Of a DNA stretch of 64,000 nucleotides, positions 1-6,837 are shown piece after piece; position 1 is the stretch's first letter, and each line of letters starts with the position of its first letter. Location: NCBI RefSeq assembly GCF_900258045.1, contig NZ_OGVD01000004.1, positions 1 to 64,000 of the forward strand. Direction: 5' to 3'. The notes below the pieces were generated by a model that saw only the letters and a list, made by a program, of their open reading frames with translations, was not told the origin of the DNA and did not search any database. This DNA comes from Sphingorhabdus sp. EL138. Its GTDB lineage: Bacteria > Pseudomonadota > Alphaproteobacteria > Sphingomonadales > Sphingomonadaceae. The position numbers and the translations under genes are program-made.

Positions 1-237
1 TTCCAGCGCCATCTCCAGTATCTGTTCGTGGATCTCATCTGGTATCCGGTTCCACGCACGTCTGGGACCAGGGCGCTTATCTTCCAACGCATCTTCACCA
101 AAACGCTGATAGAGGTCATACCAGCGGTAGAAGGTAGGCCGGGCGATGCCCAGCCTATCCAGTGTTTGCTTAGCTGGCAGGTGTGATCGTTCCACCAGCC
201 TGATGATCTCCAGCTTCTCGGATGCAGGATACCTCAT
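1..237 (-). CDS. IS3-family transposase OrfB, N-terminal part (cut by window edge)
   Basis: The 79 visible codons begin MRYPASEKLEIIRLVE and contain a helix-turn-helix with the pattern LGIARPTFYRWYDLY, as at the N-terminus of IS3-type OrfB proteins. The DDE catalytic domain would lie beyond the left edge, so it is not seen. The ATG at 237-235 overlaps the orfA stop (ATGA). The frame is -1 relative to orfA and stays open back to an A7 run, so an OrfAB fusion is possible. Partial feature. Confidence 0.85.
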   Translation of the reverse strand, partial: MRYPASEKLEIIRLVERSHLPAKQTLDRLGIARPTFYRWYDLYQRFGEDALEDKRPGPRRAWNRIPDEIHEQILEMALE

Positions 238-608
238 TCGTCTTCGTCCCCATCCCCGATCATGCTTTTTTTGAGAAGTCGGTTCTCCAAAGTCAGTTCT
301 GCAACAACTTCTTTCAGGTCGCGGCCTTCACGGCGAAGTTCACTCACTTCTTCATTGTTGGCAGCACGCGCTGTGTCACCTGCAAGACGCTTCTTGCCAG
401 CCTCCATGAAGTCCTTCGACCATTTGTAATAGACGCCTTGGGCAATGCCTTCTCGGCGACATAGCTCGGCTATCGTATCGTCACCGCGCAAACCCTCCAG
501 TACGATCCTTATCTTCTCTTCTGCGCTATATTGCTTGCGGGTAGCACGGCGAATATCCTTCACCACCTGGTCAGCGGGCGCCTTGGAATTTTTCTGTTTT
601 GATCTCAT
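234..608 (-). CDS. IS3-family transposase OrfA
   Basis: A 124-residue DNA-binding protein of the IS3/IS911 orfA type. A helix-turn-helix spans about residues 25-65 (YSAEEKIRIVLEGLRG, then CRREGIAQGVYYKW). A charged, probably coiled-coil segment follows (about 85-115) and ends in ENRLLKKS, as expected for the leucine-zipper dimerisation region. A good ribosome binding site (AAGGAACGAAG) lies just before ATG 608. Codons near the end contain seven A residues in a row, a possible -1 frameshift site leading into orfB. Confidence 0.92.
   Translation of the reverse strand: MRSKQKNSKAPADQVVKDIRRATRKQYSAEEKIRIVLEGLRGDDTIAELCRREGIAQGVYYKWSKDFMEAGKKRLAGDTARAANNEEVSELRREGRDLKEVVAELTLENRLLKKSMIGDGDEDE
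266..272 (-). promoter_or_regulatory. A7 slippery run, candidate -1 frameshift site
   Basis: Minus-strand codons are CTC AAA AAA AGC ATG. A -1 slip on the A7 run would continue as AAG CAT GAT CGG and reach the orfB frame without a stop. IS3 elements commonly make OrfAB by such a slip. The phase is not the ideal A-AAA-AAG heptamer, so efficiency is uncertain. Confidence 0.45.
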
Positions 609-645
609 CTTCGTTCCTTACGTCACTACGATGATACCAAAACAC

Positions 646-1218
646 TCACATGTTAATGAACCGCAATCTGTCTATCGAATGCTGACGGGGAACACGCGAT
701 GGCAAATTGTAAGAACTTTTGAGAAATGGATCTGCCGCACCTGCAGCATCCGGCTGTGTTTCGCTGTTGCTTTCCTCTGCGCCAGAAGCGTCGTCAGGAT
801 TATCTTTGACTGCTTGCCTGGCTTGATCGGAGATTTCGCGCGCCATTTGCCTGGCGATATTTGTGTCTCTGCCTGTCAATGTCGCCGCCCAGTCAGGAGA
901 CCGTGCAACAACATGCACACTGCGGGCTTCATGCAGATTTCCCGACGCATCTACAAATCCGGGAAACACGATTTTGAGTACCCGCTCGCCGGTCCGGGCG
1001 GTTTGTGCGGACGATATCAGGTTTCGCCTGCCGCTCGGCTGAGATTGCCCCAGCATTGCCGCGCTTGCTGCCGCATCAATTTGCGATGTCGGCGCGCAGC
1101 TACCGCCTGGCGCCTTGCAATCAAAACTGCCGCTAATATTGCTGCCCAGGCTGGCGCAAGCCGATAGGGAAAGGCTTGAAAGCGCAATCAAGCTTACCGG
1201 GTAACGCGCGCGGCTCAT
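646..1218 (-). CDS. traV: TraV-like outer-membrane lipoprotein of an F-type T4SS, C-terminus altered by IS
   Basis: The 190-residue protein has a lipoprotein signal (about residues 1-21, lipobox LSAC) and a cysteine pair just after it (FDCKAPGGSCAP), as in TraV proteins. In F-type systems TraV forms the outer-membrane core ring with TraK and TraB. It sits downstream of the dsbC-like gene with a 4-base overlap. The last codons read FINM and the TGA stop comes from the end of the IS, so the native C-terminus is probably lost or altered. The family call rests on lipobox, cysteines, size and gene order. Confidence 0.72.
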   Translation of the reverse strand: MSRARYPVSLIALSSLSLSACASLGSNISGSFDCKAPGGSCAPTSQIDAAASAAMLGQSQPSGRRNLISSAQTARTGERVLKIVFPGFVDASGNLHEARSVHVVARSPDWAATLTGRDTNIARQMAREISDQARQAVKDNPDDASGAEESNSETQPDAAGAADPFLKSSYNLPSRVPRQHSIDRLRFINM

Positions 1219-2087
1219 TTCGCACCTTTTGAAGTTGCGCTAAGGAATGCACGGATTTCCGCTGCACCGCGATAACCCTCGAGGACCGCGCCGTCACTTG
1301 CGCGCACCATGACCGGCGTTCCGGAAAAGCCGTGCCTACGTGCAAAAGCCTCATTGGCATCAAGACCAGATATGTCGCAGGATTTTTGTGGCTTCAGGCT
1401 TTCTCCGGAATAGGCTTGATGCAGTGCCTTTACAGGATCACTCGAACAGATCACCGCTTCCGCGAGTTTCCGGCTCTTTTCACCAAAGATCGAAATAGGA
1501 CGCTCTTCAACGCGCACGCGCACTTTTTTAAGTTCAGCCGTCAACTGCTTGCAATAGCTGCAAAGAAAATCGGAAAACACGATGAGCTTGGGCCCGGTTT
1601 TCGCTCCCCAATGGATTGCTCCTGACGGCGTCAGGTCGGCGACGGGAACTTTGGATGCGGGTTCTTTGGCCGCATGTTTAGCATTAGACGGTGCGCGGCC
1701 ATTTGCGCCCGCTGTGCCTGCGACCAATAGTTCCGGATTGAGTTCGAGCAGCTTGGCAGCGGTCAGATCAGCGCGGCTTTCCATGTCGTAGAGCCGCCCG
1801 ACAAAAAGGTAACGCGCGCGTTCATCAATATAGAATAACGTCTTTTTGGAAACCACTTCGCACAGACCGCCAAATCCTTTGCAATTTAGGCTGGTGATTG
1901 GTGTTTTGGGGAGGCGCAGCTGGATTGCGGTTCGCACATCCTGGAGCATCCCTGCCGCATTGGCAGGAGCCGAGATGAAACTGGCAGCAACAAGGCCTGA
2001 AACAATCCCGCCGCTCGCAACCGCGAGCGCGATCGCTGCTGCCTTTGATTTTAGGTTCCTATGCATTTTTTGATATTTGAGATTCAC
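1215..2087 (-). CDS. DsbC-like periplasmic thiol:disulfide isomerase of the transfer operon
   Basis: The 290-residue protein has an N-terminal membrane/signal segment (about 14-45). A DsbC-type dimerisation-like domain (about 50-110) contains cysteines near 69 and 76. A thioredoxin fold carries the active site CSYC at about 176-179 (FSDFLCSYCKQL) and a cis-proline loop (SGTPVMV). It probably folds disulfide-containing transfer proteins such as TraV in the periplasm. It lies between traB and traV, overlapping each by 4 bases. M1 (2087) overlaps the traB stop; M8 (2066) is an alternative start. Confidence 0.8.
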   Translation of the reverse strand: MNLKYQKMHRNLKSKAAAIALAVASGGIVSGLVAASFISAPANAAGMLQDVRTAIQLRLPKTPITSLNCKGFGGLCEVVSKKTLFYIDERARYLFVGRLYDMESRADLTAAKLLELNPELLVAGTAGANGRAPSNAKHAAKEPASKVPVADLTPSGAIHWGAKTGPKLIVFSDFLCSYCKQLTAELKKVRVRVEERPISIFGEKSRKLAEAVICSSDPVKALHQAYSGESLKPQKSCDISGLDANEAFARRHGFSGTPVMVRASDGAVLEGYRGAAEIRAFLSATSKGAK

Positions 2088-3400
2088 TTGTTTTCACTCC
2101 TTACATGGACGCCGTCGAGAAAGACGATCTCGACATCGATGCCGGTCGGCATCTCGACGACAGGTTGATATTGTTCGGCTCGTTCGATGAGATATTTGGA
2201 GACGGTGTCGGCTGCATCGCCTGCGCCCTGACCAAGGCCGCCGGTCAAAATGTCGGCGCCCGAAAGATTTTTACGGTTTCCATCCTCGCCAATGCCGCCG
2301 GTAAAAATACTGTTGGCATTGGCCGAAAAGCCGCGACCAAACCCGCCGACAATCCCCGCGAGCAGCGCCTGGCTGACAAGACTGCCCTCGCGGCTCACCA
2401 CGCGGCCGCGCACGCCGGATTTCCCCGCAAAGCTGATAAAACCTTTGACTTCGCTGACGGCAACGCGCCCACCGGGCTGATTGCAAGTCATGCGGGCAAG
2501 TTTCACATATACTTTTTCCGCTGAGAGATCCCCGCGCGCCGCGCCGTTGACAATGCAGCCGGTAATATTGGTGGTTAAGAGCTTGCCGTTTTTGACAACC
2601 GAGCGGGCAGGGCCGGTAATACGTAGCACCACAGGCAGCGGATCGCTCTGGCTTGCAACGCCGACAGATGCATCCACGCCGACAATGACTTTGGCCGGTG
2701 CATAGCTGTTTGGTGGCAGATATTCCGGGCTGTCTTCGAGTAGCAGCGGTGAAATATCTGCGCTGCGGGATTTAGCTTTCTTGTTCGAAGATTTTGCGCT
2801 TTCAAAACTAAGGGTTTTAACCGCGCTTGATGGTGATCCGCCCGCACTGACCGCCGTGCCGTCCGGATTTCCAAGCGAGCTGGATTGTCGGCCAAAATCT
2901 CCGGCCTCCGGACCGTAAGCCGGTGGTTGCGCTGGCGGCGTTGCCGCCTCTGCTTCTGCTATCTGCGATTTGAGCGCGGAATTTTCCGCCGAGATCGCAT
3001 CAATGGCGGCCTGACCGTTGGCGCGCATTTCGTCATTTTGCTGCCGTAGCGCTTCGATTTGTTCTTCGATTTCGCGGGTTGGCAGCTGGGTTTCCTTGAG
3101 CGCCTTTTGATCCTGCGTGAGTTTATTAAGCCTGTTTTCATAAGCCGCGACAAACTCGCGCTGGGAGAGATTACGGTTGACCAGACTGCCGGCGTCAATT
3201 GTAACGATGCCGTTTTCGTCCCCAGCTGCATCTTCGCCGTCACCGCCAAATAGAAACCAGATACCGGCGATCAATGCGAGACTGCCGATACCGGCAAGGA
3301 GCATGTTTTGCCGCCGCGCGATCTGCTTGTTGAGACCCGCGCGCGCCTTTCCCTGATTTTCATCGGCATTTTGGGCAGGGGCCGTTTTGCTCTCGCTCAT
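2084..3400 (-). CDS. traB: TraB-like inner-membrane core protein of an F-type T4SS
   Basis: The 438-residue protein is of the TraB/VirB10 type. A cytoplasmic N-terminus is followed by one membrane segment (about 33-51, MLLAGIGSLALIAGIWFLF). Next come a long coiled coil (about 85-150), a low-complexity Pro/Ser/Gly linker and a C-terminal beta-rich TrbI-like domain (about 225-430). The protein would span the periplasm and link the inner membrane to the TraK/TraV outer ring. It overlaps traK and the dsbC-like gene by 4 bases each. Order, topology and length all agree with TraB. Confidence 0.85.
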   Translation of the reverse strand: MSESKTAPAQNADENQGKARAGLNKQIARRQNMLLAGIGSLALIAGIWFLFGGDGEDAAGDENGIVTIDAGSLVNRNLSQREFVAAYENRLNKLTQDQKALKETQLPTREIEEQIEALRQQNDEMRANGQAAIDAISAENSALKSQIAEAEAATPPAQPPAYGPEAGDFGRQSSSLGNPDGTAVSAGGSPSSAVKTLSFESAKSSNKKAKSRSADISPLLLEDSPEYLPPNSYAPAKVIVGVDASVGVASQSDPLPVVLRITGPARSVVKNGKLLTTNITGCIVNGAARGDLSAEKVYVKLARMTCNQPGGRVAVSEVKGFISFAGKSGVRGRVVSREGSLVSQALLAGIVGGFGRGFSANANSIFTGGIGEDGNRKNLSGADILTGGLGQGAGDAADTVSKYLIERAEQYQPVVEMPTGIDVEIVFLDGVHVRSENK

Positions 3401-4224
3401 CGGGCGGTCCCCCGCGCCGCGGTGACCACATAGGCTGATGTGCTGGTTCCTGCCTCAAGGATGTCCTGCGCAATGGAAATCGCGCGCGCTGATTTGGGTG
3501 CGAGCTCGGCTTCACCCAGCTTGATTGCCGTATTTCCGCGATTGGTTAGAACAAACTGCTGCGCATTGAAGCCCGCGCCGCGATATTCCGCGACAAGCTG
3601 CACTTCGATATCGCCCGTTCGAACAGGGCGCATCATGCGTTGATGCACGCTGTAACCGGGAGGAGTCACGCCCTCCGCCATGGCTTTTACCAAAGCGATG
3701 ATGGTCTGGTCTTCGCTTCTTTCGTTTTCCCATGTTTCCGCTGCGGGTTTGGCAAGGGCAGGATTGGTTATAAAAAGTTGATGCGCTTCGATCGGTTCCG
3801 TGCGGCAGGCAAATTTATAAACAAAACCCTGTTTGCTGGTGGCGAAGAAACTGAGTGAATTTGCAGCAAAACTGGGCGGTACGGAAATATAGATATCGCC
3901 GCGGACCGGTTCGTGCGTTACGCCAAAATCATTATAGGGATAGCCCGATGCGATTTTTGAAACGCTTGAAAATTCATCGCCGACCAACGCGATACGGGTG
4001 AGTTCATCGCGCGATAATGTGCAGTCAATCCGGGCATTGTCCGCCGTCTCGACGAACTGGTCAGCCAGGGCAGGGCTGGCGGTGAGAGAAGCAGCGGCTA
4101 CCAAAAGCGCCGCCCCGAGCGTTTTGAAACCTGTGTCCGGGCGTCTGGTAACTCCCCAGCTAAAGCTCGCCATACCGCTGCCAAACAGACAGGCGGATGA
4201 TAGTGAAAACATGCTGCTCATCAT
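3397..4224 (-). CDS. traK: TraK-like secretin-related T4SS core protein
   Basis: The protein has up to 275 residues. A signal peptide precedes the processed beta-rich periplasmic part; the hydrophobic LGAALLVAAASLTASPALA ends at about residue 54, with cleavage likely after ALA. TraK (VirB9 analogue) forms the outer-membrane core with TraV and TraB. The gene is translationally coupled, starting at the traE stop and overlapping the traB start. The ATG at 4224 or the next at 4221 may be used, and an internal ATG nearer the signal peptide is also possible. The family call relies on gene order, signal peptide and length. Confidence 0.72.
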   Translation of the reverse strand: MMSSMFSLSSACLFGSGMASFSWGVTRRPDTGFKTLGAALLVAAASLTASPALADQFVETADNARIDCTLSRDELTRIALVGDEFSSVSKIASGYPYNDFGVTHEPVRGDIYISVPPSFAANSLSFFATSKQGFVYKFACRTEPIEAHQLFITNPALAKPAAETWENERSEDQTIIALVKAMAEGVTPPGYSVHQRMMRPVRTGDIEVQLVAEYRGAGFNAQQFVLTNRGNTAIKLGEAELAPKSARAISIAQDILEAGTSTSAYVVTAARGTAR

Positions 4225-4817
4225 GAGGCATCCTTTTGGTTGGTCTTTTGATTGTTTTTTTGGTCGGCATCGGTTGGGACTTGCGCAAAACCGGTGAGCG
4301 CAAGCCGAAGACCGGAATATGACCAGCGAAAAACAAATTTGCGTTCCTCGCTGGCAATCACCTGCGCGCCCACAAATGTCTTGAGCGTGCCGCTGACTTC
4401 GGACCGGAGTTCTTTGGGGTCGATGCTAAGCGAACGGATGACAAATGCTTGCGCGATATCCGAGCCGCGTTGTTCGGAGACGATTTTGACCAATTCTGAT
4501 TTGAGACGGCCATGCGCTCCGGGGTCGGCCAATTTAAGTATCTGCTCCATCCAGTAGTCCAGGCCTTCAGGGCTGCGGTTGAGCAGCATGAGCGCGGTGT
4601 CGCGGGTGACAAGCTCCAGATATTCATCAGCAACGCCCGCGCTTGACAGGGTGAGCGATTGTCCGGTCACCGGCACCAGCACGATTTCCCGCGATTGGGT
4701 CGTGGCGGCCGTAATGGCGACCAGACTGGTGACAGCAAGCCCGGCAGCCAGGAGTGCGAGCCAGTTGCGTTGACGCAGCAGGCGCTGCGCTGACCGATGT
4801 GCGATATGTGCTTCCAT
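4221..4817 (-). CDS. traE: TraE-like inner-membrane T4SS protein
   Basis: The 198-residue protein has a short cytoplasmic N-terminus and a single membrane segment (about 20-38, LALLAAGLAVTSLVAITAA). A periplasmic alpha/beta domain follows, as in TraE/VirB8 proteins. The start at 4817 is chosen because AGGAGGACAGG lies directly before the ATG; the open frame extends further upstream but overlaps traL. The C-terminal tail is lysine- and asparagine-rich (QKNNQKTNQKDAS). It lies between traL and traK as in the F plasmid. Confidence 0.78.
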   Translation of the reverse strand: MEAHIAHRSAQRLLRQRNWLALLAAGLAVTSLVAITAATTQSREIVLVPVTGQSLTLSSAGVADEYLELVTRDTALMLLNRSPEGLDYWMEQILKLADPGAHGRLKSELVKIVSEQRGSDIAQAFVIRSLSIDPKELRSEVSGTLKTFVGAQVIASEERKFVFRWSYSGLRLALTGFAQVPTDADQKNNQKTNQKDAS

Positions 4818-4828
4818 CCTGTCCTCCT

Positions 4829-5116
4829 TCAACCGGCCAAAAGTCGGCAGTGGGAGGGCGGCGTGGCTTTTAATCCCAGAAATGATCCGGGCAGATACCA
4901 GTAGACAGCATGCAGGAGCTGCGCGCTCGCACCGCCGGATTTTGCTTTTCGAAGCGCGAACCAGGCGAAAAATGCTAAGGCGATTCCTACAAAAATATGC
5001 TGCGCTAATATGCCCCAGGCGAACGGAATGATGAGGCCAAGAAACTCGTCGATTGTCCAAAATCCAATGAGTTCAGGGTCATCCAGCCGCCGGGGTAATA
5101 GATATCTGTCAGCCAT
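4829..5116 (-). CDS. traL: TraL-like small inner-membrane T4SS protein
   Basis: The 95-residue protein begins MADRYLLPRRLDDPELIGFW, the typical TraL opening of a basic stretch followed by a Leu/Asp motif. Two hydrophobic segments follow (about 27-60). TraL is a VirB3-like protein needed for pilus assembly. The start at 5116 has an AAGGAGGG ribosome binding site; a longer frame begins 21 bases upstream. It sits 31 bases after the pilin gene. Confidence 0.85.
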   Translation of the reverse strand: MADRYLLPRRLDDPELIGFWTIDEFLGLIIPFAWGILAQHIFVGIALAFFAWFALRKAKSGGASAQLLHAVYWYLPGSFLGLKATPPSHCRLLAG

Positions 5117-5146
5117 TCGTGCCGCCCTCCTTGCCAACCGCAGTCG

Positions 5147-5458
5147 TTAAATGACTGCGGTGACAACAGAGGTGACGATGGGAACGCCTGTCCCGACACC
5201 GATACCGACGCCAACAGGGACTGCAATCTGCCCCAACGAAAAGCGTCCCGAGGCAAGGCCGATCAGACCGGCAGCGAGGCTGAGTACGGTGATTATCTTG
5301 CCGCCAGAGCCTTCGAGAAAATCGGTAAATTTGGTCAGCGCGGGATCAAAAGTGTTATCCGCACCGGCATATGCAGCGCCAGCACAGGCGAGCGCAATCG
5401 CGGCAGGGAGGATATAGTCGGTAACGCGAGTGCGTTTGGTTTGTGTCGTTGTGGTCAT
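5147..5458 (-). CDS. traA: TraA-like conjugative pilin precursor
   Basis: The 103-residue prepilin has a basic N-terminus and a hydrophobic leader ending AGAAYA before GADN, a good signal peptidase site near residue 31. The mature part has two hydrophobic helices (about 55-68 and 75-103) separated by a short basic loop (GRFS), the hairpin layout of F-type and VirB2 pilins. As the first gene of the tra operon it corresponds to TraA. A GTTC-N7-GTTC box lies 40 bases upstream of its start. Confidence 0.82.
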   Translation of the reverse strand: MTTTTQTKRTRVTDYILPAAIALACAGAAYAGADNTFDPALTKFTDFLEGSGGKIITVLSLAAGLIGLASGRFSLGQIAVPVGVGIGVGTGVPIVTSVVTAVI

Positions 5459-5497
5459 TGAAAATCACTTTCGCTTGAGAAACATGAAACAGCATGT

Positions 5498-5512
5498 GTT
5501 CGCTGTATGTTC
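5498..5512. promoter_or_regulatory. Candidate LexA (SOS) box upstream of the tra operon
   Basis: The sequence reads GTTC-GCTGTAT-GTTC, a perfect match to the alphaproteobacterial SOS operator GTTC-N7-GTTC. It lies 40 bases before the pilin start. The same N7 ending (TAT) and a trailing T are found in the second box at 5736. LexA control is inferred from the motif alone; another repressor with a similar site is possible. Confidence 0.6.
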
Positions 5513-5600
5513 TTAGTGCGCCAGTGATCCTCTGTAGGAAAACAGGAAATGGGTTTTGGTGGATTTCATCAAGCGAAAAGTGACAATTTCGGGAGTGCTG

Positions 5601-5698
5601 ATCAGAATCTGCGCGGTTGGTGCTGCCATTTGCGTCGATTGTGCCGGAATATGCGCGGTACCTGCCGGATTTTGCGCAACACTGACCGGATTCTGCGC
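5601..5698. repeat. Five 21-bp iterons in the tra control region
   Basis: Five copies of a 14-base core with consensus GCCGGAWTTTGCGC begin at 5601, 5622, 5643, 5664 and 5685. The spacing is exactly 21 bases, two helical turns. Copies 3 to 5 are the closest. Such in-phase direct repeats usually bind a protein cooperatively on one DNA face, as an operator or replication-type iteron. They lie midway between the divergent tra operon and the regulator genes. Confidence 0.8.
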
Positions 5699-5735
5699 GA
5701 ATCACATAGAAATAGTGATTCGAAATTTCCTATTT

Positions 5736-5750
5736 GTTCTATTTATGTTC
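5736..5750. promoter_or_regulatory. Candidate LexA (SOS) box upstream of the HTH regulator
   Basis: The sequence reads GTTC-TATTTAT-GTTC, matching GTTC-N7-GTTC. It lies 63 bases before the regulator start at 5813. Together with the box at 5498 it would place both divergent transcripts under SOS control. Confidence 0.6.
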
Positions 5751-5812
5751 TTTTCGTTTTCCTACAGCCCTTTGATCAGACTAATAGATGAGTCGCTCCA
5801 ATATGAAGACGG

Positions 5813-6316
5813 ATGGATGACATGACAGACCAATTTGAGATTTCTGAACAACATATACGCACCGGGCTATCTGCCTTGCTGAAAGCGGCTGCGAACTCTT
5901 CAGGGCGGCCGCGCTGCTCGATTGCGCGTGAGGCTAATCTGCATCGTGATGCACTCAGACGCGTTCTTCAAGGTGAGCGCAACCCGACAGTGGGTGAAGT
6001 ATTACGGATATTAAACGCATCTGGCGCAGCTCCGCACGCGCATATGACATTATATATAGCCGGCGACGGGAACCGTGCGGCAGAATGGTTGCAAACCGAC
6101 CTTGCCCTATTTTTTGACGCATTTGTTCGCGCTCTACCCGCTGCCCTTGAGCAGCAACTGGGAAATCAGCTCCACGATATCAAACCGCGATGGGCCAGGG
6201 GTACTGCACAGCGGGTAGCGCGATTGCTTGCCGAGAATATTGATGAACTTGCCCGGAAGGATGCTCTTCTGGGTGATGGCACCGACCGAATCAATGGAAG
6301 CGATCATGAGCGATGA
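5813..6316 (+). CDS. HTH (Cro/C1-like) transcriptional regulator of the conjugative element
   Basis: The 167-residue protein has a helix-turn-helix at about residues 35-75 (CSIAREANLHRDALRRVLQ, then GERNPTVGEVLRILNA), similar in layout to Cro/C1-type and addiction-antitoxin-type domains. The C-terminal half is helical and unassigned. It probably binds the nearby iterons or represses the divergent tra promoter, but this is inference from position. ATG 5813 or ATG 5822 may be the start. It overlaps the AlpA-like gene by 11 bases. Confidence 0.7.
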   Translation: MDDMTDQFEISEQHIRTGLSALLKAAANSSGRPRCSIAREANLHRDALRRVLQGERNPTVGEVLRILNASGAAPHAHMTLYIAGDGNRAAEWLQTDLALFFDAFVRALPAALEQQLGNQLHDIKPRWARGTAQRVARLLAENIDELARKDALLGDGTDRINGSDHER

Positions 6317-6521
6317 GATTTTAGAACAACCTCCCTCAAGATTAATCCGGCTAAGCGAAGTACAACACCGGGTGGGGCTAGGACGATCAACTATTTATGA
6401 TTGGATGAATAAAGGCAAATTCCCCAAAGCGCATTCGCTGAGCAGGTATAATGTTCGATGGTTGGAGAGCGATATCGATGAGTGGATTGCCGCGAAGTCA
6501 TCGCTCAATACTAGCCAATGA
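6306..6521 (+). CDS. AlpA-family excisionase-like DNA-binding protein
   Basis: The 71-residue protein has a MerR-like winged helix typical of AlpA/excisionase proteins: LIRLSEVQHRVGLGRSTIYD, then MNKGKFPKA and LESDIDEWIAAK. These proteins act as regulators or directionality factors of integrated elements. The start at 6306 is chosen because GGAAG lies 5 bases upstream and because it removes a non-conserved N-terminal extension. It overlaps the preceding regulator gene, so the two are likely co-transcribed. Confidence 0.88.
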   Translation: MSDEILEQPPSRLIRLSEVQHRVGLGRSTIYDWMNKGKFPKAHSLSRYNVRWLESDIDEWIAAKSSLNTSQ

Positions 6522-6837
6522 TAGTTTTCAGAGTTCGTTTGCGAAACCAGCATACTCAAAGCCAGTGGTCGGCCACATTGGTCAGAGACATAAGGCCGTA
6601 TGGCAATAGGTGGCACCGACGGTGCTCCAGTTTTGTTCAATATCTATGCGGCAGATAGCATTCTTTTCGCGGCTTTCCTTGAAGCCGGATCCTGCGTCAG
6701 CTTTGCGCCCCAGTATCAGACTTAGGTATCCTAAATCTTAGGCCCTGAAAGCGGACATCCCAAAAGCCATGTCAAAGTTATAGGAATCGACGTTGAAACC
6801 CGCTCATGTTAGAGTTTGCTTTGAACAAGAGGAACAA
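6522..6837. other. Intergenic region before the AraC gene
   Basis: About 316 bases without a convincing gene. It includes a stretch at about 6720-6775 with TTAGG repeats and GGCCCTGAAAGCGGACAT, which resembles parts of the degenerate palindromic repeats seen elsewhere in the accessory region. No tRNA or integrase remnant is visible. Confidence 0.5.

Larger units (their letters stand above)
1..648 (-). mobile_element. IS3-family insertion sequence (one end visible)
   Basis: orfA and the start of orfB lie on the minus strand. The likely terminus is at 648, where the minus strand reads TGAGTGTTTTGGTATCAT, a TG-starting end placed about 40 bases before the orfA start. The other end is outside the window, so neither the inverted repeat pair nor a target duplication can be checked. 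The first three bases of the element double as the traV stop codon. Confidence 0.75.

Noticed and set aside
445-1167. 240-residue plus-strand open frame across the IS and traV
   Set aside because: It crosses the IS boundary and is antisense to both orfA and traV, both of which have clear family features.
5601-5698. CRISPR-like array
   Set aside because: The repeat core is 14 bases with 7-base spacers and degenerate copies, unlike CRISPR repeats and spacers. No cas genes are present in the window.
5556-5825. Plus-strand open frame across the iterons with heptapeptide repeats such as ICAVPAG and FCATLTG
   Set aside because: The 21-base period automatically gives 7-residue repeats in every frame, and the minus strand shows the same effect. 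There is no clear family match and it runs into the regulator start, so the DNA repeat explains it.
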